NCBI RefSeq assembly: GCF_018255755.1
Contig: NZ_CP073766.1
Span: 7,438,501 to 7,502,500, forward strand
Source of the DNA: Chitinophaga sp. HK235
GTDB lineage: Bacteria; Bacteroidota; Bacteroidia; Chitinophagales; Chitinophagaceae
Reading direction: 5' to 3'
DNA length: 64,000 nucleotides
The number at the start of each line of letters is the position of its first letter. The stretch's first letter is position 1. The translations under genes and the position numbers were made by a program. Of this stretch, positions 26,064 to 35,519 are shown in pieces. The notes beneath the pieces were generated by a model. That model was not told the origin of the DNA and made no database searches. It saw nothing but the letters and a program-made list of their open reading frames with translations.

Positions 26064-27407
26064 ATGAAAAAATATTCTTTATTTCATATAGCCGTTGCCG
26101 GTATAACGCTTTTTTCCTCCTGCAGTAAAAATCTGGATGAGGTGCAACCTAATACACAGGTGACTTTCGACCAGATCAACCGCGGCAACCTGCCGCTGGT
26201 GCTTAATGGAGCTAAGCTGGCGCTTACCAATAATGCCCTGTTCCAGATTTTTGGATTGCAGGATATTATGAGCGATGACTTTCAGTCGATTTCCAATGTG
26301 ACCTACGAAGGGAACAATGTACCTTCCACGGATAATGCACTGACTTTCGCCTACAAGCAGCCCTACCAGTGTATTGCCAATGCCAATATGGCTATCGGCT
26401 TTGCTGCACAACAGCCTGCCGGCGACAGCCTGATTACTACCAACATGGGCGAAGCCTACCTGCTGCGTGCCTATTCCTATATGTTGCTCACCGAAATGTT
26501 CGGAGATGTGGTGATTGTAAAAGGAGGCGAGAATCCCAAAGCACATCCGGTACGGAATGCGGTGAGTGAAGTGCGGCAGCTGATAGAATCCGATCTGAAA
26601 GCCGCTGCCGGCGCTCTTCCGGATTATGCGGGGCAGTCAACGACCGGTTCTAAACAAGCCGCACAGCTGCTGCTCGCCAGGCTGTACCTCAATACCAGTC
26701 GTTATGATGAAGCCCTGGCCCTGGCCAATGCTGTTATTAGCTCCAACAAGCTGAAGCTGCAGTCCAATTTTGGTGATATTTTCAAAGCTACCGTCAACAG
26801 CCCGGAGGCATTGTATAAAGTCAATGAAATATCCACCGGCAACTCTCCGTTTTACGGCCTGCCCAGCACTTTCGGACCGGGGAAATATGGAACAGTCGTG
26901 AGAGCCGGTTCTGGTAATACCTGGGTAGACAGTATGCTGATAAAAACATATGAAGCCAGTGATATACGCAGGGCTTATTTTCTGCGCAACAAAGGCGGCG
27001 CCATCCTGGACACCATGTATTTCGTGACCAAGTTTCCGGAAGAAGTAACGCCTTCCTATCCGATCTGCCGTTACAGCGAAGCATTTCTGATTGTGGCGGA
27101 AGCCAATGCCCGTAAAGGTGTGGTGGACCTGACTACGTATAACCAGCTCCGTTCGGCACGAAAAGCCAGCATCCGCAACAACAGCGATTTTGCCGACGCA
27201 GCCGCATTTCTGACAGAGATAGAAATGGAGCGCAGAAGGGAGTTTGTTGGTGAAAGGCTGCGCTGGAGCGATATGCAACGTTTTGGTAAGATGAACAGCT
27301 GGTTACAGTCTTTCGGCCAGCCTGCGTCTCATGTGCTGCTACCTATTCCCAGCAGAGAGTTTCCTATTAATCCAAATCTGACACAAAACCCGGATTACAG
27401 CAAGTAA
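26064..27407 (+). CDS. SusD/RagB-family outer-membrane lipoprotein
   Basis: Substrate-binding lipoprotein of 447 residues; lipobox LFSSC near residue 19. It shows the SusD fold marks YLLRAYSYMLLTEMFGDVVI (helical repeat region), RYSEAFLIVAEANARKG, ERRREFVGERLRWSDMQRFG and the terminal INPNLTQNPDY. It partners the SusC encoded just upstream and delivers ligand to it at the cell surface. At 447 residues it is shorter than many SusDs but within the family range, and its frame is intact. Confidence 0.95.
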   Translation: MKKYSLFHIAVAGITLFSSCSKNLDEVQPNTQVTFDQINRGNLPLVLNGAKLALTNNALFQIFGLQDIMSDDFQSISNVTYEGNNVPSTDNALTFAYKQPYQCIANANMAIGFAAQQPAGDSLITTNMGEAYLLRAYSYMLLTEMFGDVVIVKGGENPKAHPVRNAVSEVRQLIESDLKAAAGALPDYAGQSTTGSKQAAQLLLARLYLNTSRYDEALALANAVISSNKLKLQSNFGDIFKATVNSPEALYKVNEISTGNSPFYGLPSTFGPGKYGTVVRAGSGNTWVDSMLIKTYEASDIRRAYFLRNKGGAILDTMYFVTKFPEEVTPSYPICRYSEAFLIVAEANARKGVVDLTTYNQLRSARKASIRNNSDFADAAAFLTEIEMERRREFVGERLRWSDMQRFGKMNSWLQSFGQPASHVLLPIPSREFPINPNLTQNPDYSK

Positions 27408-27443
27408 TCAGGCGGAAATCATAACCATAAAACAAAACAACAA

Positions 27444-28676
27444 ATGAGAAAAGTATGCAAAACAGGTGTGGCCTTAGCCCTGATGGTTGCCCCGGTAGTG
27501 CTGAAAGCACAGCAGAATAAACCGGTAAAATCCATTACTGTACAGGGAAAGGTAGAGTTCACCGATCCTAAAGCCGAAAAACAAATGGTATGGCTCTCCA
27601 AAGACAACTTTAAAGGAAAGCCTGTGGTGGTGGACTCGGCTATTGTCGGCAAAGACAACACTTTTGCCTTTAAAATAAAACAAGACCACCAGGGTGTATA
27701 TATCATCAACGCTATGAACTGGGACAGGGCTACCTTCTGGAGCGATGCCGATGTGAAAGTAGAAATGAGAGGTTATGATACCGCCCGTTATAAAGTGAAA
27801 ATACCACATTACAACTATGTGGATGGATCTTACGATAACAACTTCATCAATCTGTCTGTACTCAATAATGAATTGTCTTACCGTCGTCTGATAGATGAGT
27901 ACAACATGGAGTATTATGCCAAAAAAGCAACAGATACTACCTGGTACGGATATATGAAAAATACAAAGCGCTATAACCCCATGCGGGAAGATGGAAAGCA
28001 GCGGGAAGAAGTACTGATACGTGCCTACAACGACCGCCCGGTAATGGTATATGCACTCCGTGGTATGGCCAGCACAGAAAATACAGCCCAGTATGAGAAA
28101 GCGATGAAGATGCTGGAAACGCTGATTGCCCGCTATCCCTGGCTCACAGAAGCACAGCAGCTGAAGCAGACCATCCTCACCAACAGGGCACAGGCCATGA
28201 AACTGAAAACCGGAGAGCCGATGCCTGCTGTTAAATACCCGAGCGCACAGGGTTCTCTGGAAGGTTTGGAAAAATACAAAGGCAAATATCTGCTAGTGGA
28301 TTTCTGGGCCAGCTGGTGTGGTCCCTGCCGCCAGGCCATCCCTAAAGTAAAAGAACTGTACACCGCCTATAAAGACAAAGGTTTTGAAGTGGTGAGCATC
28401 TCGATTGATACAGATAAAAATGCCTGGAAAAAAGCTATGGCCGATGAAAAGATGCCATGGGAACAACTACTGAGTGATAACAAAGATAAAACCATGGAGC
28501 AGTTTCAGTTTTCCGGTATCCCTACCATGTATCTGGTAGATAGAGAAGGTAAGATCGTAGAACGTTTTACCGGTTACACAGAAGAGGCAGAAGCAAAAGT
28601 AAAAGCTGCGATTTCTCAGGGCACGAAAGCCGCATCCGTTAAAAGCACCACGTCTGTTCCAATGACAGGCTTCTAA
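27444..28676 (+). CDS. Secreted TlpA-like thioredoxin with N-terminal extension
   Basis: Protein of 410 residues with a signal peptide (MRKVCKTGVALALMVAPVVLKA). The first ~250 residues form an extension of the DUF4369-like beta domain plus a helical segment. The C-terminal thioredoxin fold has the redox motif WASWCGPCRQAIPKVKELY and the cis-Pro segment FSGIPTMYLVD. It acts in the periplasm on disulfides, probably as a reductase. It lies 36 bp after susD and 17 bp before a second TlpA-like gene, so it belongs to the susCD operon. The last ~20 residues (KAASVKSTTSVPMTGF) are an unusual tail. Confidence 0.9.
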   Translation: MRKVCKTGVALALMVAPVVLKAQQNKPVKSITVQGKVEFTDPKAEKQMVWLSKDNFKGKPVVVDSAIVGKDNTFAFKIKQDHQGVYIINAMNWDRATFWSDADVKVEMRGYDTARYKVKIPHYNYVDGSYDNNFINLSVLNNELSYRRLIDEYNMEYYAKKATDTTWYGYMKNTKRYNPMREDGKQREEVLIRAYNDRPVMVYALRGMASTENTAQYEKAMKMLETLIARYPWLTEAQQLKQTILTNRAQAMKLKTGEPMPAVKYPSAQGSLEGLEKYKGKYLLVDFWASWCGPCRQAIPKVKELYTAYKDKGFEVVSISIDTDKNAWKKAMADEKMPWEQLLSDNKDKTMEQFQFSGIPTMYLVDREGKIVERFTGYTEEAEAKVKAAISQGTKAASVKSTTSVPMTGF

Positions 28677-28693
28677 AAATCAATACACCAACC

Positions 28694-29863
28694 ATGATAA
28701 AAAAAACAATGATTGTAGCCGGCAGTTTACTGCTGGCTACAACAATGCAGACAATCGCCCAGCAGAAAATATTTAAGGTAACCGCTGAAGTGAAAGGTCA
28801 GGATACTTATAAACTGGCCATCAGCCGCCTGTCGGATGGTAAGCGGATAATGGATACGGCTGTCGCTCAGGCGGGAGACCGTTTTGTTTTTACCGGCAGC
28901 GTAACAGAGCCGGTAGTGGGCACACTGACTTCTTCTCATCCGGCTGCCAGATTTGAGGTGGTTAAAGGAGGTATGTTTATGCCTGCTCCTTCACTGGATT
29001 TTATTATCACCGGTGGAGAAATCACTATCTCCGCCAATGCAGAAGAACTTTATAAAGGCACAGTAAAAGGTGGTAAAGAAAATAAAGAGCTGGATGAGCT
29101 GCATAAGCTGGAAGTACCGCTGGTAGCCAAAGAATGGGAGTTACGGAGAAAATCGACAGGCCTGCGTAAAGACACAGTGGCACTTAAAGCGGTATTGGCA
29201 GAGAATGCCAAAGTAAAAGCGGAGCTGGTAGCTATGCGCAAACAGTTTATCGAAAAGCATCCTAAATCATTTGTCAGCATGATGCTGCTCAGCCGGATGA
29301 ATGGTGATTATGAGGCCTCTGCTTATGAGCAGGCTTACAATAAACTGGCGGATACCTATAAAGAAACTTATATCGGCAAATACGTAGCTTCCCGTATCTC
29401 CGGTGCCAAAGCTACAGCCGAAGGCGCCAAAGCGATCGGTTTTACAAAAATAGACAATCACGGTCAGCCGTTCACGTTATCCTCCCTCAAAGGCAAATAT
29501 GTGCTGCTGGATTTCTGGGGCAGCTGGTGCGGGCCTTGCAGGGCCAGCCATCCTCACCTGAAAGCGTTGTATGAAAAATACAAAGACAAAGGACTGGAAA
29601 TAGTAAGCATCGCTGAAGAAAAATCAGATGATATCGAAACAGCCAAAAAAGACTGGTTAAGGGCGATCGCATCAGATGGCATGACCTGGATACAGGTGCT
29701 CAACAACTACGACAAAAAAGAGTCCAACATGGTGATGGCCTACGGTATCAACGGTTTCCCCACCAAGATACTACTCGACAAAGAAGGCAAAGTATTGTTC
29801 AAACACGTTGGTGACGGCGGGGATGAACTCGATCAGAAACTAAAATCGGTGTTTGGTTTGTAG
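28694..29863 (+). CDS. Secreted TlpA-like thioredoxin with DUF4369
   Basis: Protein of 389 residues with a signal peptide (MIKKTMIVAGSLLLATTMQT). An N-terminal DUF4369 domain (FKVTAEVKGQDTYKLAISRL) and a helical middle part lead to a thioredoxin fold with WGSWCGPCRASHPHLKALYE and the cis-Pro segment INGFPTKILLDKEG. It is a periplasmic thiol-disulfide protein of the same family as its neighbour but clearly diverged, so the pair is not a recent duplication. Last gene of the susCD-TlpA operon; a palindrome follows 8 nt after its stop. Confidence 0.92.
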   Translation: MIKKTMIVAGSLLLATTMQTIAQQKIFKVTAEVKGQDTYKLAISRLSDGKRIMDTAVAQAGDRFVFTGSVTEPVVGTLTSSHPAARFEVVKGGMFMPAPSLDFIITGGEITISANAEELYKGTVKGGKENKELDELHKLEVPLVAKEWELRRKSTGLRKDTVALKAVLAENAKVKAELVAMRKQFIEKHPKSFVSMMLLSRMNGDYEASAYEQAYNKLADTYKETYIGKYVASRISGAKATAEGAKAIGFTKIDNHGQPFTLSSLKGKYVLLDFWGSWCGPCRASHPHLKALYEKYKDKGLEIVSIAEEKSDDIETAKKDWLRAIASDGMTWIQVLNNYDKKESNMVMAYGINGFPTKILLDKEGKVLFKHVGDGGDELDQKLKSVFGL

Positions 29864-29870
29864 AAATGAG

Positions 29871-29894
29871 AGCCCAGGACTGAAGTCCTGGGCT
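29871..29894. repeat. Palindromic repeat, variant copy with compensatory change (terminator-like)
   Basis: AGCCCAGGAC-TGAA-GTCCTGGGCT, a 10-bp perfect stem with a 4-nt loop, just after the second TlpA stop. Read on the minus strand the core is CCCAGGACTTCAGTCCTGGG, the same family as the copies at 53378 and 61942, with a G-C pair replaced by A-T on both arms. No U-tract follows on the plus strand. Confidence 0.75.
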
Positions 29895-29970
29895 AATTAT
29901 CGATTTGTTAGCTCCCGCCCCACATCCTTCCTCATAACTGCCTGTAATATGCTTTTTAAGGCCCCCGCAT

Positions 29971-29978
29971 TATCTTTG
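29971..29978 (+). promoter_or_regulatory. TAnnTTTG -7 element, possible sigma-gene promoter
   Basis: TATCTTTG, 112 nt before the ATG of the second ECF sigma gene, which implies a leader of about 100 nt. No -33 TTG at the usual distance. Confidence 0.3.
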
Positions 29979-30090
29979 GGTTAATTATGGCCGGTTTTGT
30001 CATTTTCCCCGGTAATTCTTTTCAATTTTGAATTTTATTACTATTTTTCATTGACAGTGAACAGCGGCCTATCGGTGTTAAAGCAGTTAC

Positions 30091-30696
30091 ATGCAGGTAA
30101 GAGAGAAAATCAGGACAGATGAACAATGCTTTGCGCTCTTGCAGCAGGGCAACAGTGATGCGTTTTATTACCTTATCCGCGTCTATTTCCCCATTTTCTG
30201 CGAAATATCCCGGAAAATGGTACAGGATGCGCATGCAGCGCAGGATATCACTCACAATATATTTATAAAGATCTGGGAATCTTCTTCCCGTTTCACCGAC
30301 TTTGATGCTATTAAGAAGTTTTTGTATGTATCGGTAAAGAATGCTTCGCTCAACTATCTGCGGAGCAAGCAGCGGGAAAAAGCCCGTCACGAAACATTTA
30401 TGTATCATCAGGAAGACATTGTGCTGGCCGATACCGGCGAGATCATTCATGCCGAATTGATGGCCGCCGTACGGCGTGCGATAGAGCAGCTGCCCGACAA
30501 AATGCGGCGCGTATTTATATTAAGTTATGTGGAACAATTAAGCAATGAAGAAGTGGCCGACCGGCTGCAACTCTCCAACCAAACAGTCCGGAACCAGAAA
30601 AGCCGGGCACTCCTTATTCTCAGAAGTATCCTGAAAGACTACACGGTGGCCCAGATACTGGCTGCTGCCGCCATACTGTCGGACCTCCGCTCCTGA
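30091..30696 (+). CDS. ECF-type RNA polymerase sigma-70 factor
   Basis: Sigma factor of 201 residues. Region 2 has QQGNSDAFYYLIRVYFPIFC and DITHNIFIKIWES; region 4 has LSNEEVADRLQLSNQTVRNQ followed by KSRALLILRSIL. It belongs to the Bacteroidota ECF group that accompanies FecR-type anti-sigma factors. FecR follows 119 bp downstream and then an STN-bearing SusC, repeating the arrangement at 1.4-7 kb. The likely regulon is the adjacent susCD-phosphoesterase cluster. The C-terminus after region 4 is hydrophobic (VAQILAAAAILSDLRS), which is common in this group. Confidence 0.93.
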   Translation: MQVREKIRTDEQCFALLQQGNSDAFYYLIRVYFPIFCEISRKMVQDAHAAQDITHNIFIKIWESSSRFTDFDAIKKFLYVSVKNASLNYLRSKQREKARHETFMYHQEDIVLADTGEIIHAELMAAVRRAIEQLPDKMRRVFILSYVEQLSNEEVADRLQLSNQTVRNQKSRALLILRSILKDYTVAQILAAAAILSDLRS

Positions 30697-30815
30697 CGGT
30701 GATAACCATATCTGTCCTTACATTTCCCTGTTGAATTATTTTTTTTAAAAAAGTTTTTTAAAGGCTGGTACAAACCCATGTTGATGGTGTTTACAGTTAA
30801 AGCCGTTTTATTTTG

Positions 30816-32012
30816 ATGATGGATGATGAACAGATAAGGGAGGCATTTGAGATAGCGAAACTGATCAGCAGTGAACAGCTCACCGCAGAAGAAGCCGCCA
30901 GGCTGGAAGCGTGGAAAAACCGCTCTGCAGCACACCGGCAGCTGGTAACGGAAAATACGGCCGCACCCGTAGTCCGGGAAGGTTTGTTGCAGCTGGAAAC
31001 ATACGACACGCACCGGATTGCAGCCGATCTGTTTGAAGCAGCCGGTATCGGAGCCGATAAGTTGCCAGGCCGTAAAAGCAGGCTGGTACGCCTGCGTACC
31101 TGGTGGGCTGCTGCGGCTATGTTACTGCTGATGGTCGGTGCAGGTTACTGGTGGACACAGCATCGTGCACCTTCCGCTACCATGGCCACCAACAATGTCA
31201 GCACCCTGATGCCAGGCAGCAACAAAGCCAGACTGGTATTGCCGGGAGGGGAGGAGATCGTGCTGGACAGTACCGGCAACGGTTTGCTTACACTGCAGGG
31301 TAATGTACAAGTACAAAAATCTGCCAACGGACAACTCACTTATGAAGGCAATAACGGAGAAGATATACAGTATCATACGCTTGTAACGCCCCGCGGTGGC
31401 CGTTTCCAGCTTACACTGTCTGACGGTACCAAGGTCGTGCTCAATGCCGCTTCTTCTATCCGGTTTCCGGTGGCCTTCAGCGGTAATACCCGCAGCGTAA
31501 GCATTACAGGCGAAGCATACTTTGAAGTGGCTGCCAACAAAAACAAACCTTTCATAGTGGATGCCGCTGGCTCCAGGATCAAAGTACTGGGCACACATTT
31601 TAATATTATGGCTTATGAAGATGAGCCCGTTATGAAAACTACCCTGGTGGAAGGCGCCGTGATGGTAGAAAAAAACACACAACAGGTAAAGATCGTTCCC
31701 GGTCAGCAGGCCACGCTGCGTAGCGGCAGCGACGCCATTACAGTGGACAATGCCAATCTGGATGAAGTGCTGGCATGGACCCGCGACGAATTTATTTTCA
31801 AATCACAGAACATCCGCACCATTATGCGCCAGATATCAAGATGGTATGATGCGGATATAGAATACCAGGGTGATGTAGCTGATATCAGCTTCTCCGGTGG
31901 CATGTCCCGTCATGAAGGGATACAGCACCTGCTGGAACTGCTGGAAGCAGATGGCCGGCTCCGGTTCACAGCCACCGGCAAAAGAATCATCATCTCCCGG
32001 AAAGCTAAATAA
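30816..32012 (+). CDS. FecR-family anti-sigma factor
   Basis: Anti-sigma factor of 398 residues. A cytoplasmic sigma-binding part is followed by one membrane helix (WWAAAAMLLLMVGAGYWW). The periplasmic FecR domain has TPRGGRFQLTLSDGTKVVLN, ITGEAYFEVA and VLGTHFNIMAYED, then the C-terminal DUF4974 part. Start at the ATG at 30816 (MMDDEQIREAFE); the ATG at 30819 is equally possible. It is matched to the sigma gene upstream and to the STN-SusC downstream. Confidence 0.93.
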   Translation: MMDDEQIREAFEIAKLISSEQLTAEEAARLEAWKNRSAAHRQLVTENTAAPVVREGLLQLETYDTHRIAADLFEAAGIGADKLPGRKSRLVRLRTWWAAAAMLLLMVGAGYWWTQHRAPSATMATNNVSTLMPGSNKARLVLPGGEEIVLDSTGNGLLTLQGNVQVQKSANGQLTYEGNNGEDIQYHTLVTPRGGRFQLTLSDGTKVVLNAASSIRFPVAFSGNTRSVSITGEAYFEVAANKNKPFIVDAAGSRIKVLGTHFNIMAYEDEPVMKTTLVEGAVMVEKNTQQVKIVPGQQATLRSGSDAITVDNANLDEVLAWTRDEFIFKSQNIRTIMRQISRWYDADIEYQGDVADISFSGGMSRHEGIQHLLELLEADGRLRFTATGKRIIISRKAK

Positions 32013-32130
32013 CATATTTATAAATCGAGAGAACATGAAAGAAACATAAGCACCTATGTAGAAAGCGGACTATGGGTCCAATTACCAAATCGAATCGGGT
32101 CATCTAACACTTTACTAAAGATTATTACTT

Positions 32131-35100
32131 ATGAAAAAAATTGTTGCCGGCACTCCCCGCCGCAGTGACAGCGTATTGCCGGGCAGTAAGCTGTTGTTGA
32201 AACTCTTCGCCGTACTGTTGCTATGCCTGAGCTTACAGGTGAATGCTGGTGTAGCTGCCCAGAAAGTAAGCCTTAAAGCCTCCAACATCACGCTGGAAGA
32301 GGTGTTTGGCGTAATTAAAAAACAAACAGGTTTTTATGTACTCTACAATCCTGACTTATTAAAAGGTATCGCGCCGGTAACCATCGACGCGCAGGAACAA
32401 CCACTCAGCAACTTCCTCGATGTATGCCTGGCCAACAAACCACTGACCTACGAGATCAAATACAACACCGTCGTTATAAAACCCCGTCCTGCCAGGAATA
32501 CCGCCCGCAACCTGCTTGACGTCGCACCTGCAACGAAAGATATCAGCGGAAGGATCACCGACGAAAAAGGGATGGGTATACCCGGTGTATCCGTTTCCGT
32601 TAAAGGCACTCAAAAAGGTATCATCACCGGCGGCGACGGACAGTTCCATCTGGCGGCCAATCCCGGTGATGTACTGGTTGTCCGCATGATGGGCTACGAA
32701 ACACAGGAAGTGACGGTAGGCAGCGACGCCAGCATCAGCATCACCATCAAAGAATCTTCCACCAGTCTGCAACAGGTAGTGGTAACAGCACTCGGTATCA
32801 AAAGAGAAGAAAAATCACTGGGCTACGCCGTACAAAAAGTAAAAGGCAGCTCCCTCAATACCGTAAAACCTGTAGATGTTGCTACCTCCCTCACCGGTAA
32901 AGTAGCCGGTCTGAATGTAAAAAACAGTACTGAATTCAACGAAGCGCCCACACTGCAACTGAGAGGCAGCAATGCTCTGCTGGTAATAGACGGAGTACCT
33001 TATGGCAACATGTCGCTGCGTGATATCGCTCCCGATGATATCGAATCCATCGACGTATTGAAAGGTGCTACCGCTTCAGCACTGTATGGTTCCCGCGGTG
33101 GCAACGGTGCCATCATGGTCACTACCAAAAGAGGCAATAAGGAAGGAGGACTGGATATTGCGGTCAACAGCAGCAATATGTTCACTGCCGGCTTCCTGGC
33201 TTTCCCGAAAGTACAAAACAGTTATAGCTCCGGTACCGGCGGTAAATACGCAGTAGGTGATTATGTATGGGGAGATAAAATGGACATCGGCCGCACCGCC
33301 AGCCAGTACAACCCTTCCACCTATCAGTTTGAAGATGCACCACTGGTGTCAAAAGGAAAAAATAACCTCAACAATTTCCTTCAGCAAAGTTTTGTCCTTA
33401 ATAATAATATCAGCGTATCTCAGTCCGGTAAGTTCGGTAGCTACCGCGCTTCCCTGACGCATGTGTACAACCAGGGCCAGTACCCCAATACCAAACTGAA
33501 TAAAATCACCGCCAGCATCGCAGGTGATATGCATGCCGGTAATTTTAATATGAACGGTGGCATCAGCTACAACCGGCGCTTCTATCCCAACAACGTGGGA
33601 ACAGGCTATGGCGGCGGCGGTTATATGTACAACCTCGTCGTGTGGACCGGTGCTGAATATGATGTGAGAGACTACAAAAACTACTGGATAGCTGGTAAAG
33701 AAAACATCCGCCAGAACTGGATGGAAAACAACTGGTACGACAACCCTTATTTCATCGCCAACGAAATACTGCATGGCAACACTTATGATATCACCAACGG
33801 TTATATCAATGCCAACTACCAGATAAAACCCTGGCTGAAAGCCACTTTGAGAAACAGCTTTGATGCCTACAGCAACACTGATACCTGGAGAAACGCCATC
33901 AGCGCCGTAGGCGGATGGAACAAAAAAGGGTATTACTCTACCAGCAAAGGCACCGGCTTCAGCACCAACCATGACCTGATCCTCTCCGGTAACGGTAAGA
34001 TCGGCAACTTCGGCATAGATGCACTTGCCGGTGGAGCCCTCTACTATTATCAGACTGATGTGCTCAATGCCAACACCCAGAACGGTATCACCATTCCCGG
34101 CTTTTACTCCATTCTTGCTTCTGTTGACCCCGCCTTTGTGGGTGTGTCTTCCTCCAAAAAACAGGTGAACAGCTTGTACGCCAAGGCGACGCTGTCTTAC
34201 AAAAGCCTGCTGTTCGTAGACGTGACCGGCCGTAATGACTGGTCTTCCACCTTATCCGCTGCCAACCGTTCTTATTTCTATCCTTCCGTGGCATCCAGCC
34301 TGGTGCTGTCCGAATTTATCCCTATGCCCAAATGGATGGACCTGGCCAAGGTGCGCGGCTCCTGGACCAAAACAAAAAGTGATCCGGCCGTTTTTGAAAT
34401 TAACAACACCTATGGCATCAAAACCAACGTATGGAACAGCCTTAATTCCGCTGCCTTCCCTACCACCATCAGAAGCAGTGATTTGTTACCGCAAACGGTG
34501 CGTACCTACGAATTCGGTCTGGCTGCCGGTTTCCTGAAAAATCGTATACACGTAGACGTGACCCGTTACAACCAGCTCAACTACAACCGCCTCGTCAGCT
34601 CTACTGTCAGCAGTGCTTCCGGCTTTGGCTCCGTACTGGTAAACAGTCAGGAACAAATACTGCGTAAAGGCGTGGAGATCACTGTAGACGGTACCGTCAT
34701 CAATAAAAAAGATTTCGGCTGGGATGTGCAGATCAACTGGGCCACCGACAGAAGATACTATGCCAAACTGGACCCCATCTATTCTTCACAGAAACCATGG
34801 GTACAGGAAGGTGCGCGCTACGACTGGATCAGCATTAACGACTGGTCCAAATCTCCTGATGGACAGATGATCATGCAGAATGGTTTCCCGATCAGGAATA
34901 CGTATGAAACCGTGTTGGGTTATTCTGACCCCAACTGGATCTGGGGCATGACCAACAATTTCCGTTATAAGACTTTCTCCTTCAGCTTTTCCTTTGATGG
35001 AAGGGTAGGTGGTACTTCTTACTCCAATACTACCCAGGCCCTGTGGAACTCCGGTGCCAGCAAGGAAAGCGATAACTCCTGGCGTTATGATGAAGTAGTG

Positions 35101-35508
35101 AATGGTAACAAGTCTTATGTGGCTTCGGGTGTAGTAGTCACCGGCGGCGCCGTAGAAAGAGATGCCACCGGCAAGATCCTCAGTGATACCAGGACTTTTG
35201 CTCCCAATACACAGCAGGTATCTTACGAATCCTATATCAAACGTTATCACTCCAACGCCTATACGGGCGCACCGCAGAACTACTTTTTACAAACATTCTT
35301 CAAGCTGCGTGAAGTAGCGCTCAGTTATGGTCTGCCGGCTAAAGTGAGCAAACGTCTGGGTATCCGGAATGCTTCTGTTGGTTTTGTAGGACAGAATGTG
35401 CTGCTGTGGACGAAGGAATTTAAAAATGCAGATCCGGACAAAGGATCAGATAACCTGAACTCACCATCTGTGCGTTATTTGGGCTTCAACGTAAAAGTTA
35501 ATATCTAA
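32131..35508 (+). CDS. SusC-family TonB-dependent receptor with STN signalling domain
   Basis: Outer-membrane transporter of 1125 residues. The signal segment is LLLKLFAVLLLCLSLQVNAG. An STN domain follows at about residues 45-115 (VSLKASNITLEEVFGVIKKQ), then the carboxypeptidase-like domain (GRITDEKGMGIPGVSVSVKG), the TonB-box-like QQVVVTALGIKREEKSLGYA, the plug (DIESIDVLKGATASALYGSR) and a barrel ending LGFNVKVNI. The STN domain fits signalling to the adjacent FecR/sigma pair. SusD lies 11 bp downstream. The barrel is rich in Asn and aromatic residues as in other SusC. Substrate unknown; the cluster ends with a phosphoesterase-fold enzyme instead of a glycosidase. Confidence 0.95.
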   Translation: MKKIVAGTPRRSDSVLPGSKLLLKLFAVLLLCLSLQVNAGVAAQKVSLKASNITLEEVFGVIKKQTGFYVLYNPDLLKGIAPVTIDAQEQPLSNFLDVCLANKPLTYEIKYNTVVIKPRPARNTARNLLDVAPATKDISGRITDEKGMGIPGVSVSVKGTQKGIITGGDGQFHLAANPGDVLVVRMMGYETQEVTVGSDASISITIKESSTSLQQVVVTALGIKREEKSLGYAVQKVKGSSLNTVKPVDVATSLTGKVAGLNVKNSTEFNEAPTLQLRGSNALLVIDGVPYGNMSLRDIAPDDIESIDVLKGATASALYGSRGGNGAIMVTTKRGNKEGGLDIAVNSSNMFTAGFLAFPKVQNSYSSGTGGKYAVGDYVWGDKMDIGRTASQYNPSTYQFEDAPLVSKGKNNLNNFLQQSFVLNNNISVSQSGKFGSYRASLTHVYNQGQYPNTKLNKITASIAGDMHAGNFNMNGGISYNRRFYPNNVGTGYGGGGYMYNLVVWTGAEYDVRDYKNYWIAGKENIRQNWMENNWYDNPYFIANEILHGNTYDITNGYINANYQIKPWLKATLRNSFDAYSNTDTWRNAISAVGGWNKKGYYSTSKGTGFSTNHDLILSGNGKIGNFGIDALAGGALYYYQTDVLNANTQNGITIPGFYSILASVDPAFVGVSSSKKQVNSLYAKATLSYKSLLFVDVTGRNDWSSTLSAANRSYFYPSVASSLVLSEFIPMPKWMDLAKVRGSWTKTKSDPAVFEINNTYGIKTNVWNSLNSAAFPTTIRSSDLLPQTVRTYEFGLAAGFLKNRIHVDVTRYNQLNYNRLVSSTVSSASGFGSVLVNSQEQILRKGVEITVDGTVINKKDFGWDVQINWATDRRYYAKLDPIYSSQKPWVQEGARYDWISINDWSKSPDGQMIMQNGFPIRNTYETVLGYSDPNWIWGMTNNFRYKTFSFSFSFDGRVGGTSYSNTTQALWNSGASKESDNSWRYDEVVNGNKSYVASGVVVTGGAVERDATGKILSDTRTFAPNTQQVSYESYIKRYHSNAYTGAPQNYFLQTFFKLREVALSYGLPAKVSKRLGIRNASVGFVGQNVLLWTKEFKNADPDKGSDNLNSPSVRYLGFNVKVNI

Positions 35509-35519
35509 AAAATAGCGGA

